Source: Ruminococcus sp. UBA1828
GTDB taxonomy: Bacteria; Bacillota; Clostridia; Oscillospirales; Ruminococcaceae
Assembly (NCBI GenBank): GCA_002338885.1
Contig: DDJI01000108.1
Location: forward strand, 51,430-77,160
Direction of reading: 5' to 3'
Length of the DNA stretch: 25,731 nt
Shown one piece after another: positions 16,344-24,561 of this stretch. The notes under the pieces were generated by a model that made no database searches, was not told the origin of the DNA, and worked only from the letters and a program-made list of their open reading frames with translations. The translations under genes and the position numbers were made by a program. Each line of letters begins with the position of its first letter. Within the stretch, counting starts at the first letter, position 1.

Positions 16344-16703
16344 ATGATAAAATTAGTTGACAGAGCTAAGGCAAGAGCGAAGAGACATGCAAGAGTCCGC
16401 GCTAAGGTCAGCGGCACGGCACAGTGCCCCCGTCTTAACGTGTTCCGCTCCGCCAAGCACATATATGCTCAGGTAATAGACGATGTTACCGGAACAACTC
16501 TCTGCGCCGCTTCAAGCATGGAAAAGGGCTTTGAAGGAAACGGTGGAAACGTCGAAGGCGCAAAGAAGGTCGGTCAGATGATCGCCGAGGCATGCAAGGC
16601 CAAGGGAATCGAGGAAGTCGTATTCGACAGAGGCGGTTACGTATATCACGGACGTGTTCAGGCACTTGCCGACGGCGCTCGTGAGGGCGGACTTAAGTTC
16701 TAA
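16344..16703 (+). CDS. rplR: 50S ribosomal protein L18
   Basis: This 119-residue 5S rRNA-binding protein has [44 protein letters not shown] and ends with the [26 protein letters not shown] signature. AAGGAGAG precedes the ATG. Confidence 0.97.
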   Translation: MIKLVDRAKARAKRHARVRAKVSGTAQCPRLNVFRSAKHIYAQVIDDVTGTTLCAASSMEKGFEGNGGNVEGAKKVGQMIAEACKAKGIEEVVFDRGGYVYHGRVQALADGAREGGLKF

Positions 16704-16719
16704 AAGGAGGTACAGTATT

Positions 16720-17217
16720 TTGGTTAGAATAGATGCTTCATCAATGGAACTTACCGATACCGTCGTATCCATTAACCGCGTATCCAAGACTGTTAAGGGC
16801 GGACGCATAATGAAGTTTGCCGCGCTGGTTGTAGTAGGCGACAAGAACGGAACTGTCGGATTCGGTATCGGAAAGTCGGGAGAAGTTACCGACGCAATAA
16901 GAAAAGGAATAGCAGACGCCAAGAAGAACCTTATCAAGGTATCCCTCAAGGGCACAACCATTCCCCACGAGGTAGTAGGCGCGTACGGAGCAGGCAGAGT
17001 GTTGATGAGACCCGCAGCCCCCGGTACCGGAGTTATCGCAGGCGGCCCTGTTCGTTCCGTAATAGAGGCAGCCGGAATAAAGGACATAAGAACAAAGTCC
17101 CTGCGTTCCAACAACCCCTGCAACGTTGTAAGGGCGACCTTCAACGGTCTTATGAGCCTCAAGTCCGCTGAAGAGGTGGCAAATAAGAGAGGCAAGACAG
17201 TAAAGGAATTATTCTGA
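16720..17217 (+). CDS. rpsE: 30S ribosomal protein S5, TTG start
   Basis: This 165-residue S5 has the N-terminal [15 protein letters not shown], then [24 protein letters not shown] and [33 protein letters not shown]5 helps translation fidelity and mRNA entry. I place the start at TTG 16720 because AAAAGGAGG ends at 16710, nine bases upstream, and the family N-terminus ([11 protein letters not shown]) begins exactly there. The nearest in-frame ATG upstream lies inside rplR, and the one downstream (16744) would cut eight residues. Confidence 0.95.
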   Translation: MVRIDASSMELTDTVVSINRVSKTVKGGRIMKFAALVVVGDKNGTVGFGIGKSGEVTDAIRKGIADAKKNLIKVSLKGTTIPHEVVGAYGAGRVLMRPAAPGTGVIAGGPVRSVIEAAGIKDIRTKSLRSNNPCNVVRATFNGLMSLKSAEEVANKRGKTVKELF

Positions 17218-17232
17218 GGAGGTTAGAGATTT

Positions 17233-17412
17233 ATGGCATCCATAAAGATTGAGCTCGTAAAGAGCCTCAACGGCAGACTCAAGGACCAGATCGCTACAGC
17301 TAACTCCTTAGGTCTACGCAAAATAGGTGACGTTTCGGTTCAGCCCGACAACGCACAGACGAAGGGTAAAATCAACAAGATCGTACACCTGATTAAAGTC
17401 ACCGAAGCATAA
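17233..17412 (+). CDS. rpmD: 50S ribosomal protein L30
   Basis: This 59-residue protein starts [19 protein letters not shown], continues [18 protein letters not shown] and ends [15 protein letters not shown]. These are the standard L30 features: a KIEL strand, a conserved LGL-R-K turn and a C-terminal VKV-type strand. It sits between rpsE and rplO as expected. GAGGAGG at 17216-17222, overlapping the rpsE stop, serves as ribosome binding site. Confidence 0.95.
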   Translation: MASIKIELVKSLNGRLKDQIATANSLGLRKIGDVSVQPDNAQTKGKINKIVHLIKVTEA

Positions 17413-17431
17413 AACAAGGAGGTGCGAACAA

Positions 17432-17872
17432 ATGAAATTGCATGATTTAGCACCTGCTGAAGGCTCAAACAAGGACGTCAAGAGAATCGGAAGAGGACAC
17501 GGCTCCGGACAGGGCAAGACAGCGGGCAAGGGACATAAGGGTCAGAACGCGCGTTCGGGCGGCGGTGTAAGACCGGGCTTTGAAGGCGGTCAGACCAGAC
17601 TTGCAAGAAGAATCCCCAAGAGAGGCTTCAACAACATATTTGCGGCTAAGTATACAGCAATCAACGTTTCCGACCTCGAGAAATTCGTAGACGGCACAGT
17701 CGTTGATACTGAGCTTTTGATAGCAGCCGGAGTTGTCAAGAACGGCGGCAACGGCATCAAGGTACTGGGCAACGGAGAGCTTACAAGAAAGCTCACCGTC
17801 AAGGCAGCTGCTTACTCTGCATCCGCTAAGGAGAAGATCGAGAAAGCCGGCGGAGAGGCAGAGGTGGTCTAA
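17432..17872 (+). CDS. rplO: 50S ribosomal protein L15
   Basis: This 146-residue L15 has the glycine/arginine-rich N-terminal extension ([26 protein letters not shown], then [20 protein letters not shown]) and a C-terminal [19 protein letters not shown] segment. It is a late assembly protein. The stop directly abuts the secY GTG start, implying coupled translation. Confidence 0.97.
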   Translation: MKLHDLAPAEGSNKDVKRIGRGHGSGQGKTAGKGHKGQNARSGGGVRPGFEGGQTRLARRIPKRGFNNIFAAKYTAINVSDLEKFVDGTVVDTELLIAAGVVKNGGNGIKVLGNGELTRKLTVKAAAYSASAKEKIEKAGGEAEVV

Positions 17873-19168
17873 GTGCTTCAGACATTGCGAAACGCTTGGA
17901 AGGTAGTCGATATAAGAAAGAAGATTCTTTACACCCTGCTCATAATCGTGATTTACAGACTGGGCGGATATATACCGGTTCCCTTTCTTGATTCCAGCGC
18001 CATAAGCGCTATGATCGAAGGCAGCAACAACATTTTCAGCTACCTCAACACCCTTTCCGGAGGAACGTTCGGAAGAGCAACGCTTTTGTGCCTTTCGATT
18101 TCCCCCTATATCAATGCACAGATCATCATTCAGCTTTTAACCTTCGCCATACCTCCCCTTGAGAGACTCTCAAAGGAGGGCGAGGCAGGAAGGGCAAAGA
18201 TAAACAAGATCACAAAGTATACCACGCTCGGAATTGCGCTTTTGCAGTCATGGGGCTACTACGTGGCACTCAAGAGCCAGGGCGCACTCACCTACACCAC
18301 AGGTTTCTCAAAGGTCTTGTCCGAGATAGTCATCATCGCATGCTTTACCGCAGGCGCGATGCTCGTAATATGGCTCGGCTCACTCATTGACAAGAAGGGC
18401 ATAGGAAACGGAATTTCAATGCTCTTGTTTGCCGGTATCATCGCCGACATTCCGTCGTCGTTCGGTTCAACGTTTGCAATGCTCGGCCAGTCGGGCGAGG
18501 CTTTGCAGATAGCTCTTATCCCGATAATCATAATCATCTTTGTTCTCATGATAGTGTTCATCATCTTCATGGACAACGCAGAGAGAAGAATACCCATTCA
18601 GTACGCTAAGCGTGTTGTGGGAAGAAAGATGTACGGCGGACAGAGCACCTACCTGCCGATAAAGATAGCTATGTCAGGCGTAATGCCCATAATCTTTGCG
18701 ATGAGCATTATGTCAATACCTCAGACGGTTGAGATGTTCACCGGCGCCCCTGAGGCGGGAACATTCTGGTATGGATTCTTAAGAGTGTTCAGCTACACCC
18801 ACCCCGTGTACGCCACCCTCTACTTCATACTGATAATCCTGTTCAGCTACTTCTATGTTTCCATGCAGTATAATCCCATGGAGATAGCAAACAACCTCCG
18901 CCAGAACAACGGCGGCATCCCCGGAATACGCCCCGGCGCTCCTACATCGGAGTACATCACAAGAGTGCTTTCAAAGCTCGTTTTGGTCGGCGCGTTCTTC
19001 CTCGGCGTTGTTGCAATATTCCCGATTATATTCGCACAGATCACAGGCATAGGAAACCTCGCATTGGGCGGAACTTCAATCCTCATCGTCGTAAGCGTTG
19101 CGCTTGAGACGGTAAGACAGCTTGAGTCTCAGCTCATGGTTCGTCACCACAAGGGATTCCTTGAGTAA
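17873..19168 (+). CDS. secY: Protein translocase channel subunit SecY
   Basis: This 431-residue integral membrane protein has the ten hydrophobic helices of SecY. The start VLQTLRNAWKVVDIRKKILYTLLIIVIYRLGGYIPVP contains the cytoplasmic tail and helix 1. The plug-region SGGTFGRATLLCLSISPYINAQIIIQLL, the cytoplasmic loop with RRIPIQYAKRVVGRKMYGGQSTYLPIK and the loop PGIRPGAPTSEYI are all present. It forms the SecYEG channel for secreted and membrane proteins, including the lipoproteins upstream. The GTG start immediately follows the rplO stop. Confidence 0.97.
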   Translation: MLQTLRNAWKVVDIRKKILYTLLIIVIYRLGGYIPVPFLDSSAISAMIEGSNNIFSYLNTLSGGTFGRATLLCLSISPYINAQIIIQLLTFAIPPLERLSKEGEAGRAKINKITKYTTLGIALLQSWGYYVALKSQGALTYTTGFSKVLSEIVIIACFTAGAMLVIWLGSLIDKKGIGNGISMLLFAGIIADIPSSFGSTFAMLGQSGEALQIALIPIIIIIFVLMIVFIIFMDNAERRIPIQYAKRVVGRKMYGGQSTYLPIKIAMSGVMPIIFAMSIMSIPQTVEMFTGAPEAGTFWYGFLRVFSYTHPVYATLYFILIILFSYFYVSMQYNPMEIANNLRQNNGGIPGIRPGAPTSEYITRVLSKLVLVGAFFLGVVAIFPIIFAQITGIGNLALGGTSILIVVSVALETVRQLESQLMVRHHKGFLE

Positions 19169-19212
19169 TTAAGCACACCTGACACACAGACGGCAGGCAT
19201 TAAGGCAGTGCC

Positions 19213-19263
19213 CGGCACTAAGGCGCATTGTTATGCGTGATGCTGAAGTGCCGAGCGGGTTTT
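19213..19263 (+). other. Two-tier hairpin in the secY-adk spacer, possible weak terminator or processing site
   Basis: CGGCACT (19213-19219) pairs perfectly with AGTGCCG (19247-19253). Inside it GCGCAT (19223-19228) pairs with ATGCGT (19233-19238) with one wobble around TGTT. A GCGGG stretch then TTTT follows (19254-19263), just before the adk ribosome binding site. The shape could reduce readthrough from secY into adk. Confidence 0.45.
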
Positions 19264-19279
19264 AGGAAAGGAGACGTTT

Positions 19280-19912
19280 ATGAATTTGATTTTGTTAGGC
19301 GCACCGGGCGCAGGCAAAGGAACTCAGGCTGAGGTCATATGCGCAGCCAAGGGTATTCCCGCAATCTCAACCGGTAACATGTTAAGAGAAGCGGTCAAGA
19401 ACGGCACACCCAGCGGACTTGCGGCGAAGAGCTACATGGACAAGGGCGAGCTTGTTCCCGACGATGTTGTCATCGGGATTTTAAAGGACAGAATTTCGCA
19501 GGACGACTGCAAGAACGGATTCATTCTCGACGGCTTCCCCCGCACTGTTCCGCAGGCGGAGGCTCTCGACAAGATGGGCGTGAAGATAGACAAGGTCATC
19601 GAGATATACGTCCCCGATGAGACCATTGCCAGAAGGCTTTCGGGCAGACGCGTCTGCGAAAAGTGCGGCTGCTCCTACCACGTAGAGTACAAGCCCACAA
19701 AGGTTGAGGGCGTATGCGACGCATGCGGCGGAAAGCTCATAACCCGTAAGGACGATGAGCCGGCAACGGTTTTGGACAGACTCAAGGTCTACCATGAAAA
19801 GACCGCTCCGCTCAAGGACTTTTACTTTGCGCAGGGAAAGCTTGTAACCGTAATAGGTCAGGAAGAGGTATCAAAGACGTCAAAGCTGACACTTGAGGCT
19901 TTAGAGGCATAA
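19280..19912 (+). CDS. adk: Adenylate kinase, zinc-lid form
   Basis: This 210-residue enzyme catalyses ATP + AMP = 2 ADP. Visible features are the P-loop GAPGAGKGT (7-15), the AMP-binding region STGNMLR and [10 protein letters not shown] (about 31-88), and a LID domain with four cysteines in two CxxC pairs (Cys126/129 and Cys146/149) that bind zinc, as in Gram-positive long-form enzymes. The DD-x-x-x-V-x-x-R-L motif follows ([14 protein letters not shown]). AAAGGAG precedes the ATG. Position between secY and map is the usual one. Confidence 0.97.
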   Translation: MNLILLGAPGAGKGTQAEVICAAKGIPAISTGNMLREAVKNGTPSGLAAKSYMDKGELVPDDVVIGILKDRISQDDCKNGFILDGFPRTVPQAEALDKMGVKIDKVIEIYVPDETIARRLSGRRVCEKCGCSYHVEYKPTKVEGVCDACGGKLITRKDDEPATVLDRLKVYHEKTAPLKDFYFAQGKLVTVIGQEEVSKTSKLTLEALEA

Positions 19913-19915
19913 AAC

Positions 19916-20668
19916 GTGATAAACATAAAATCAGCAAAAGACCTTGCTAAAATGCGCAAGGCAGGAGCAATAACAGCCGGCGCGCTTGTCGCTGCGGGTA
20001 ACGCAATACACAGCGGAATGAGCACCAAGGAGCTTGATAAGGTTATACACAACTACATCACCTCCCACGGTGCAAAGCCCTCGTTTTTGGGCTATGCGGG
20101 ATTCCCCGGTTCTGCATGCATATCCGTAAACGACACGGTCATACACGGCATACCGTCGCCTGACATAAAAATAGCCGACGGAGATATCGTGTCGGTAGAC
20201 GTCGGAGCTTATATAGACGGCTTCCACGGCGACGCTGCAAAGACGTTCGCCGTAGGACAGATATCCGACGAGGCAAAAGCGCTTTTGGCTGTAACCGAGG
20301 AAAGCCTGATGCTTGCCATATCAATGGCTAAGCCGGGCGTGAGAATCGGCGACTTGTCAGCAGCTATTCAGGAGTACAACGAATCGAGGGGCTACGGAGT
20401 GGTGAGAGAGTACGTCGGACACGGCGTCGGCTCCGAGCTGCACGAAGACCCCGAGGTTCCCAACTTCGGTCGCGCGGGACACGGTCCCAGGCTTGCGGCG
20501 GGAATGGTCATAGCCATAGAACCGATGATCACCGCGGGAAGCCCTGCGGTAAAGGTTTTGCCGGACGGCTGGACAGTCAAGACCAAAGACGGCTCGCTTG
20601 CGGCGCATTTTGAGCATACAATCGCAATAACGTCAGACGGTGCGCAAATACTCACCGTGCCTGAATAA
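19916..20668 (+). CDS. map: Methionine aminopeptidase type I
   Basis: This 250-residue metalloenzyme removes the initiator Met from nascent proteins. The active site is complete: a substrate His in VIHGIPS, the two metal-binding Asp in SVDVGAYIDGFHGD, His in YVGHGVGSELHEDP, Glu in AIEPMI and Glu in HFEHTIAI. The start is GTG at 19916, four bases after the adk stop, with only a weak GAGG upstream, so translation is probably coupled to adk. Confidence 0.97.
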   Translation: MINIKSAKDLAKMRKAGAITAGALVAAGNAIHSGMSTKELDKVIHNYITSHGAKPSFLGYAGFPGSACISVNDTVIHGIPSPDIKIADGDIVSVDVGAYIDGFHGDAAKTFAVGQISDEAKALLAVTEESLMLAISMAKPGVRIGDLSAAIQEYNESRGYGVVREYVGHGVGSELHEDPEVPNFGRAGHGPRLAAGMVIAIEPMITAGSPAVKVLPDGWTVKTKDGSLAAHFEHTIAITSDGAQILTVPE

Positions 20669-20679
20669 GGAGGACGTTT

Positions 20680-20952
20680 GTGAATATAGTCAAGGGCAGC
20701 GTGGTAAAATCCACTGCGGGTCGAGATCAAGGCAGCTTATTCGTTGCGACGGCTGTCGAGGACCGCTTCGTTTTTATCGCCGACGGCAAGGAGCGAAAGC
20801 TCGAGCACCCGAAGCGAAAGAATGTTAAACACATTTCACCGACCGGCAGCCGGATAGACACCAACGGCCTGACGAACAAAAAACTTAAAAAGCTTCTTTC
20901 GGAGCTTACGACCCAAAGCTCTGACGAAGCCGGCAGCGACCGGACGAGATGA
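20680..20952 (+). CDS. KOW-domain RNA-binding protein (L14e-like)
   Basis: This 90-residue basic protein has an N-terminal KOW-type fold ([49 protein letters not shown]), the pattern found in archaeal/eukaryotic L14e and in small Bacillota proteins encoded between map and infA. The C-terminus is polar and probably disordered. Its role is not established; RNA or ribosome binding is likely from the fold and context. GTG start with AAGGAGG 5 bases upstream. It is about eighteen bases from infA. Confidence 0.85.
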   Translation: MNIVKGSVVKSTAGRDQGSLFVATAVEDRFVFIADGKERKLEHPKRKNVKHISPTGSRIDTNGLTNKKLKKLLSELTTQSSDEAGSDRTR

Positions 20953-20969
20953 TAAGAAAGAGGATTGCA

Positions 20970-21188
20970 ATGTCAAAAGAAGATGTAATTGAACTTGAAG
21001 GCACTGTTATAGAGGCTCTGCCGAGCGCAAAGTTTCAGGTGGAGCTTGCAAACGGTCACAGGATTCTCGCCTATGTATCCGGAAAGCTGGGAATGAACCA
21101 CATAAGAATCGTTCCCGGAGATAAGGTAACGGTCGAGATGTCACCCTACGATCTGTCCAAGGGCAGAATCACGTGGAGATCCAAATAA
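20970..21188 (+). CDS. infA: Translation initiation factor IF-1
   Basis: This 72-residue OB-fold protein has the family-wide [70 protein letters not shown]. It occupies the 30S A site during initiation. ATG 20970 has AAAGAGG seven bases upstream; the in-frame ATG at 20949 would add seven residues not found in the family. Confidence 0.97.
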   Translation: MSKEDVIELEGTVIEALPSAKFQVELANGHRILAYVSGKLGMNHIRIVPGDKVTVEMSPYDLSKGRITWRSK

Positions 21189-21200
21189 AAAAACATGTAA

Positions 21201-21365
<165 letters not shown>

Positions 21366-21393
21366 AAACAGTTAATGGAGGTGCCCATAAAAT

Positions 21394-21762
21394 ATGGCTC
21401 GTATAGCAAGTATAGACCTTCCCAGAGAAAAGAGAATCGAAGCGGCTCTCACATATATCTATGGAATAGGTCAGCCTACGGCGACAAAGATCTGCAAGGA
21501 GACAGGCGTTAACCCCGATATAAGAGTTAAGGATTTGTCGGAGGACGACGTTGCCAAGCTGCGTGAATACGTCGACAAGCATCTTATAGTTGAGGGCGAC
21601 AGAAGAAGAGAAGTTCAGCTCAACATCAAGAGACTTATCGAGGTCGGATGCTACCGCGGTACACGTCACCGCAAAGGCCTTCCGGTAAGAGGTCAGAGAA
21701 CAAAGACCAACGCAAGAACCCGCAAGGGACCCAAGAAGACTATCGCCAACAAGAAGAAGTAA
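21394..21762 (+). CDS. rpsM: 30S ribosomal protein S13
   Basis: This 122-residue S13 has [26 protein letters not shown], the helix-two-turn-helix segment, and the C-terminal [33 protein letters not shown] signature. It contacts P-site tRNA and L5. In gamma-proteobacteria the region before rpsM holds the S4-binding pseudoknot; the 28-base spacer here is too short for one. Confidence 0.97.
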   Translation: MARIASIDLPREKRIEAALTYIYGIGQPTATKICKETGVNPDIRVKDLSEDDVAKLREYVDKHLIVEGDRRREVQLNIKRLIEVGCYRGTRHRKGLPVRGQRTKTNARTRKGPKKTIANKKK

Positions 21763-21777
21763 GGAGGGATATGAGAC

Positions 21778-22185
21778 ATGGCTCAAAATAAGACTACCGG
21801 CAAGAAGACGGTTGTTCGCCGCCGCAGAGAAAGAAAGAATATTGAGCAGGGACAGGTTCATATCCAGTCCACGTTCAACAACACCATCGTCACCATCACC
21901 GATATGCAGGGCAACGCGATTTCGTGGGCGTCCGCAGGAGGACTCGGATTCAGAGGCTCCAAGAAGTCTACTCCGTTCGCTGCTCAGACCGCAGCCGAAA
22001 CAGCTGCAAGAGCTGCTAAGGAGCACGGACTCAAGATCGTTGAGGTATATGTAAAGGGACCCGGCCAGGGAAGAGAAGCGGCTATCCGTGCTCTTCAGTC
22101 TGAGGAGCTTGAGGTAAGACTTATAAAGGACGTTACTCCCATTCCTCACAATGGCTGCCGTCCTCCCAAGCGCCGCAGAGTATAG
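21778..22185 (+). CDS. rpsK: 30S ribosomal protein S11
   Basis: This 135-residue S11 has [48 protein letters not shown] and the C-terminal [18 protein letters not shown], the universal S11 end that includes the site isomerised to isoaspartate in E. coli (PHNG). It is on the 30S platform. GGAGGGATATGAG precedes the ATG. Confidence 0.97.
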   Translation: MAQNKTTGKKTVVRRRRERKNIEQGQVHIQSTFNNTIVTITDMQGNAISWASAGGLGFRGSKKSTPFAAQTAAETAARAAKEHGLKIVEVYVKGPGQGREAAIRALQSEELEVRLIKDVTPIPHNGCRPPKRRRV

Positions 22186-22190
22186 TTTAA

Positions 22191-22267
22191 GTATCCTTGA
22201 TACGTATGCGGTGACCGCGAAAAAGTACCGAGTTTACGAAGTTTACTCGGCGTCGGGACAGACCCGA
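22191..22267 (+). other. Array of four hairpins in the rpsK-rpsD spacer, candidate S4 control region
   Basis: Four short inverted repeats follow each other. They are GTATC/GATAC (22191-22203), GCGG/CCGC (22208-22218), CCGAGT/ACTCGG (22228-22250) and TCGGG/CCCGA (22253-22267). None has a T-run, so they do not look like terminators. S4 autoregulates its own mRNA in both E. coli and Bacillus. A target just upstream of rpsD is therefore plausible, but the structure does not obviously match a known one. Confidence 0.4.
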
Positions 22268-22296
22268 TATTATTTAAAAAACGGAGGAAATTTATA

Positions 22297-22893
22297 ATGG
22301 CACTTAACAAGGAACCCATTCTTAAAAAATGCAAGGCTCTGGGCATCAGCCCCATGGTAATGGGCGTTGCAAAGGAAACAAAGAGAGACCCCAAGGCAAA
22401 CGTCAGAAAGAAAGAATCCGAGTATGCTATGCAGCTCAAGGAGAAGCAGAAGCTCAAGTTCATCTACGGCGTTCTCGAGAAGCAGTTCAGACACATCTAC
22501 GAGAGAGCTGAAAAGATGGAGGGTCAGGCGGGTGCAAACCTTCTCACCCTTTTGGAGCTCAGACTTGACAACGTCGCCTTCAGAATGGGTCTTGCGACCA
22601 CAAGACGTGAGGCAAGACAGCTCGTTTCCCACGGTCATTTCAACGTGAACGGCTCAAGAGTAGACATCCCTTCTTACAGAGTAAAGGTAGGCGACGTCAT
22701 CGCTCTCAGAGAGAACTCCAAAAAGAGCACCAAGTTCAAGGAGATCGTTGAGACCACCAACGGCAGACTTATTCCCACATGGCTCACCGTTGACAAGGAT
22801 AACCTTACGGCAACCGTAACAAGACTCCCCGTCAAGGATGACCTCGACTACGAGGTAGAGGAGCACATGATCGTCGAGTTGTACTCTAAATAA
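22297..22893 (+). CDS. rpsD: 30S ribosomal protein S4, zinc-free form
   Basis: The 198-residue protein has the S4 core: LKFIYGVLEKQFRHIYERAEKMEGQAGANLLTLLELRLDNVAFRMGLATTRREARQLVSHGHFNVNGSRVDIPSYRVKVGD, which is the S4 RNA-binding fold. Only one cysteine is in the N-terminal region, so this is the cysteine-poor form without a zinc finger. S4 initiates 30S assembly and is a translational repressor. ACGGAGG precedes the ATG. Its location between rpsK and rpoA, as in E. coli and many Clostridia, differs from Bacillus, where rpsD is elsewhere. Confidence 0.97.
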   Translation: MALNKEPILKKCKALGISPMVMGVAKETKRDPKANVRKKESEYAMQLKEKQKLKFIYGVLEKQFRHIYERAEKMEGQAGANLLTLLELRLDNVAFRMGLATTRREARQLVSHGHFNVNGSRVDIPSYRVKVGDVIALRENSKKSTKFKEIVETTNGRLIPTWLTVDKDNLTATVTRLPVKDDLDYEVEEHMIVELYSK

Positions 22894-22907
22894 TGACGCC
22901 GGCATGA

Positions 22908-23037
22908 TGAACGCCGCCGCAAAAATCTGTGCAGCGATTTTGCGTTCACGCCGTATTTGCTTGTGGTTCAGGTCGGGCATGACGCCCGCCTGCCGAAGCT
23001 GTCATTAAAGGACACAGGGAACATGATGTGCGGCAGG
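22908..23037 (+). other. Structured rpsD-rpoA spacer with three hairpins
   Basis: Within the 178-base gap, CGCAAAAATC (22918-22927) pairs with GATTTTGCG (22936-22944) with one bulge, extended outward by TGAA/TTCA (22908-22911/22945-22948). CGGGC/GCCCG forms a second hairpin (22974-22988). CCTGCCG (22989-22995) pairs with CGGCAGG (23031-23037) around a 35-base loop containing TGTC/GACA. No T-run follows, so it is probably a processing or regulatory structure rather than a terminator. Confidence 0.4.
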
Positions 23038-23071
23038 AGCTGCGCGTCACAGAAAAGAAATGGAGGCTACA

Positions 23072-24031
23072 ATGTTAGAAAAAATTGAAAAGCCGGATAT
23101 AGAAACAGTCGAGCTTAAAAGCAACGGAACATACGGCAAGTTTGTTTTGGAGCCTTTAGAGCGCGGCTACGGCACGACTATCGGCAACAGCCTTAGGCGT
23201 GTATTGCTTTCATCTCTCCCGGGTGTAGCCGTTACGTCTATCAAGATAGACGGCGTACAACACGAACTATCAACAATTCCGGGCGTCAAGGAGGATGTGG
23301 CGGAGATCGTACTCAACCTCAAGGGACTCACCGCAAAGCTTTACTGCGACGGACCCAAGACGGTTTACATCGAAGCTGAGGGCGAGTGCAAGGTCACCGC
23401 GGGCGACATAAAGACCGATTCAGAGGTAGAAATACTCGTCCCCGACATGCACATAGCTACTCTCGACACCGGAGCAAAGCTCTATATGGAAATAGTACTT
23501 GACAGAGGACGCGGATACGTTTCCGCCGAAAGAAACAAGGCTATGATGGCAAACGCGCCTATAGGCGTGATTGCAGTTGACAGTATTTATACACCGGTTC
23601 TCAAGGTAAACTATACCGTAGAGAACACCCGTGTAGGACAGATAACCGATTACGATAAGCTCACATTAGAGGTATGGACAGACGGCGTTATATCCGCAAA
23701 GGAGGCTGTCTCCATGGCAGCCAAACTCCTCAACGAGCATCTGAATTTGTTCATCAACCTGTCCGAGGAGGCAAGCGTTGACGACATTTTGACCGAAAAA
23801 GACATAAAGTCCAAGGACAAAGTCCTTGAGATGACCATTGAGGAACTTGACTTGTCGGTTAGATCCTTCAACTGTCTTAAAAGGGCGGGCATCAATACTG
23901 TAAACGACCTGATAGAGAAGTCCGAGGAAGAAATGATGAAGGTACGCAACCTCGGTAAGAAGTCATTTGACGAGGTTAAGGAGAAGCTTGCTTCCCTTGG
24001 CTTGGAAATGAGCTACGATGAGGAAAACTAA
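23072..24031 (+). CDS. rpoA: RNA polymerase alpha subunit
   Basis: This 319-residue alpha has the N-terminal assembly domain: [31 protein letters not shown], then [26 protein letters not shown] and the GRGYVSAE region. A flexible acidic linker follows (about 228-250), then the C-terminal DNA-binding domain with [50 protein letters not shown] 23072 is preferred over the in-frame ATG at 23060 because the GGAGG sits between the two at 23063-23067. Confidence 0.97.
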   Translation: MLEKIEKPDIETVELKSNGTYGKFVLEPLERGYGTTIGNSLRRVLLSSLPGVAVTSIKIDGVQHELSTIPGVKEDVAEIVLNLKGLTAKLYCDGPKTVYIEAEGECKVTAGDIKTDSEVEILVPDMHIATLDTGAKLYMEIVLDRGRGYVSAERNKAMMANAPIGVIAVDSIYTPVLKVNYTVENTRVGQITDYDKLTLEVWTDGVISAKEAVSMAAKLLNEHLNLFINLSEEASVDDILTEKDIKSKDKVLEMTIEELDLSVRSFNCLKRAGINTVNDLIEKSEEEMMKVRNLGKKSFDEVKEKLASLGLEMSYDEEN

Positions 24032-24047
24032 GAAGGAGTGAACACCT

Positions 24048-24389
24048 ATGCCAGGAACAAGAAAGTTGGGCAGAACAAGCGACCAGAGAAGAGCTATGCT
24101 CAGAGCTATGGTCACCTTCCTGCTCGAGAATGGTAAGATAGAGACCACTGTTACAAGAGCTAAGGAAGTTTCCGCCATGGCTGAGAAGATGATAACTCTC
24201 GGCAAGTCGGCAGACCTCCACTCGAAGCGTCAGATTTATGCTTATGTCACTAAGGAAGACGTTTCAAAGAAGCTCATTGACGAAATTGCACCGAAGTATG
24301 CTGACCGCAACGGCGGCTACACAAGGATCATCAAGGTAGGTCCCAGACGCGGCGACGCTGCCGAGATGGCTATCATCCAGTTGGTATAA
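24048..24389 (+). CDS. rplQ: 50S ribosomal protein L17
   Basis: This 113-residue L17 begins [41 protein letters not shown] and ends [27 protein letters not shown], the full family pattern. AAGGAGTGA precedes the ATG. It is the last gene of the block, closed by a terminator. The ecf transporter genes often found next in Bacillota are not in the window. Confidence 0.97.
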   Translation: MPGTRKLGRTSDQRRAMLRAMVTFLLENGKIETTVTRAKEVSAMAEKMITLGKSADLHSKRQIYAYVTKEDVSKKLIDEIAPKYADRNGGYTRIIKVGPRRGDAAEMAIIQLV

Positions 24390-24408
24390 TAAGCATTACA
24401 CCGCATTG

Positions 24409-24443
24409 CACCCTCAAGACCTTTGCGTCATGAGGGTGTTTTT
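24409..24443 (+). terminator. Rho-independent terminator of the S10-spc-alpha block
   Basis: A perfect 8-bp stem, CACCCTCA (24409-24416) and TGAGGGTG (24431-24438), is followed by TTTTT (24439-24443). Confidence 0.88.
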
Positions 24444-24451
24444 GTCAGGTC

Positions 24452-24479
24452 TTGCATCGCTTATATCATAAAATATAAT
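24452..24479 (+). promoter_or_regulatory. Predicted promoter of the methyltransferase gene
   Basis: TTGCAT (24452-24457) and TATAAT (24474-24479) are 16 bases apart. They sit directly after the rplQ terminator in an AT-rich stretch. Initiation near 24486 gives a leader of about 76 bases. Confidence 0.55.
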
Positions 24480-24497
24480 TACAAATCGTCATAGAAT

Positions 24498-24544
24498 GCA
24501 TGCGTATTTCAGTTGGTATTCAAAATCAGCGCTTGTATGCATGC
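24498..24544 (+). other. Hairpin in the leader of the methyltransferase gene built from two ATGCATGC copies
   Basis: ATGCATGC occurs at 24496-24503 and 24537-24544. GCATGCGTAT (24498-24507) can pair with GTATGCATGC (24535-24544) over 10 positions with two wobbles, around a 27-base loop. The stem ends 4 bases before AAGGAGG. It might modulate translation, or the two octamers might be a DNA operator. Confidence 0.4.
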
Positions 24545-24561
24545 CTGTCAAGGAGGACAAC

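Noticed and set aside
16512..17195. Minus-strand open frame of 227 codons over rplR and rpsE
   Set aside because: It is antisense to conserved genes and has no recognisable domain.
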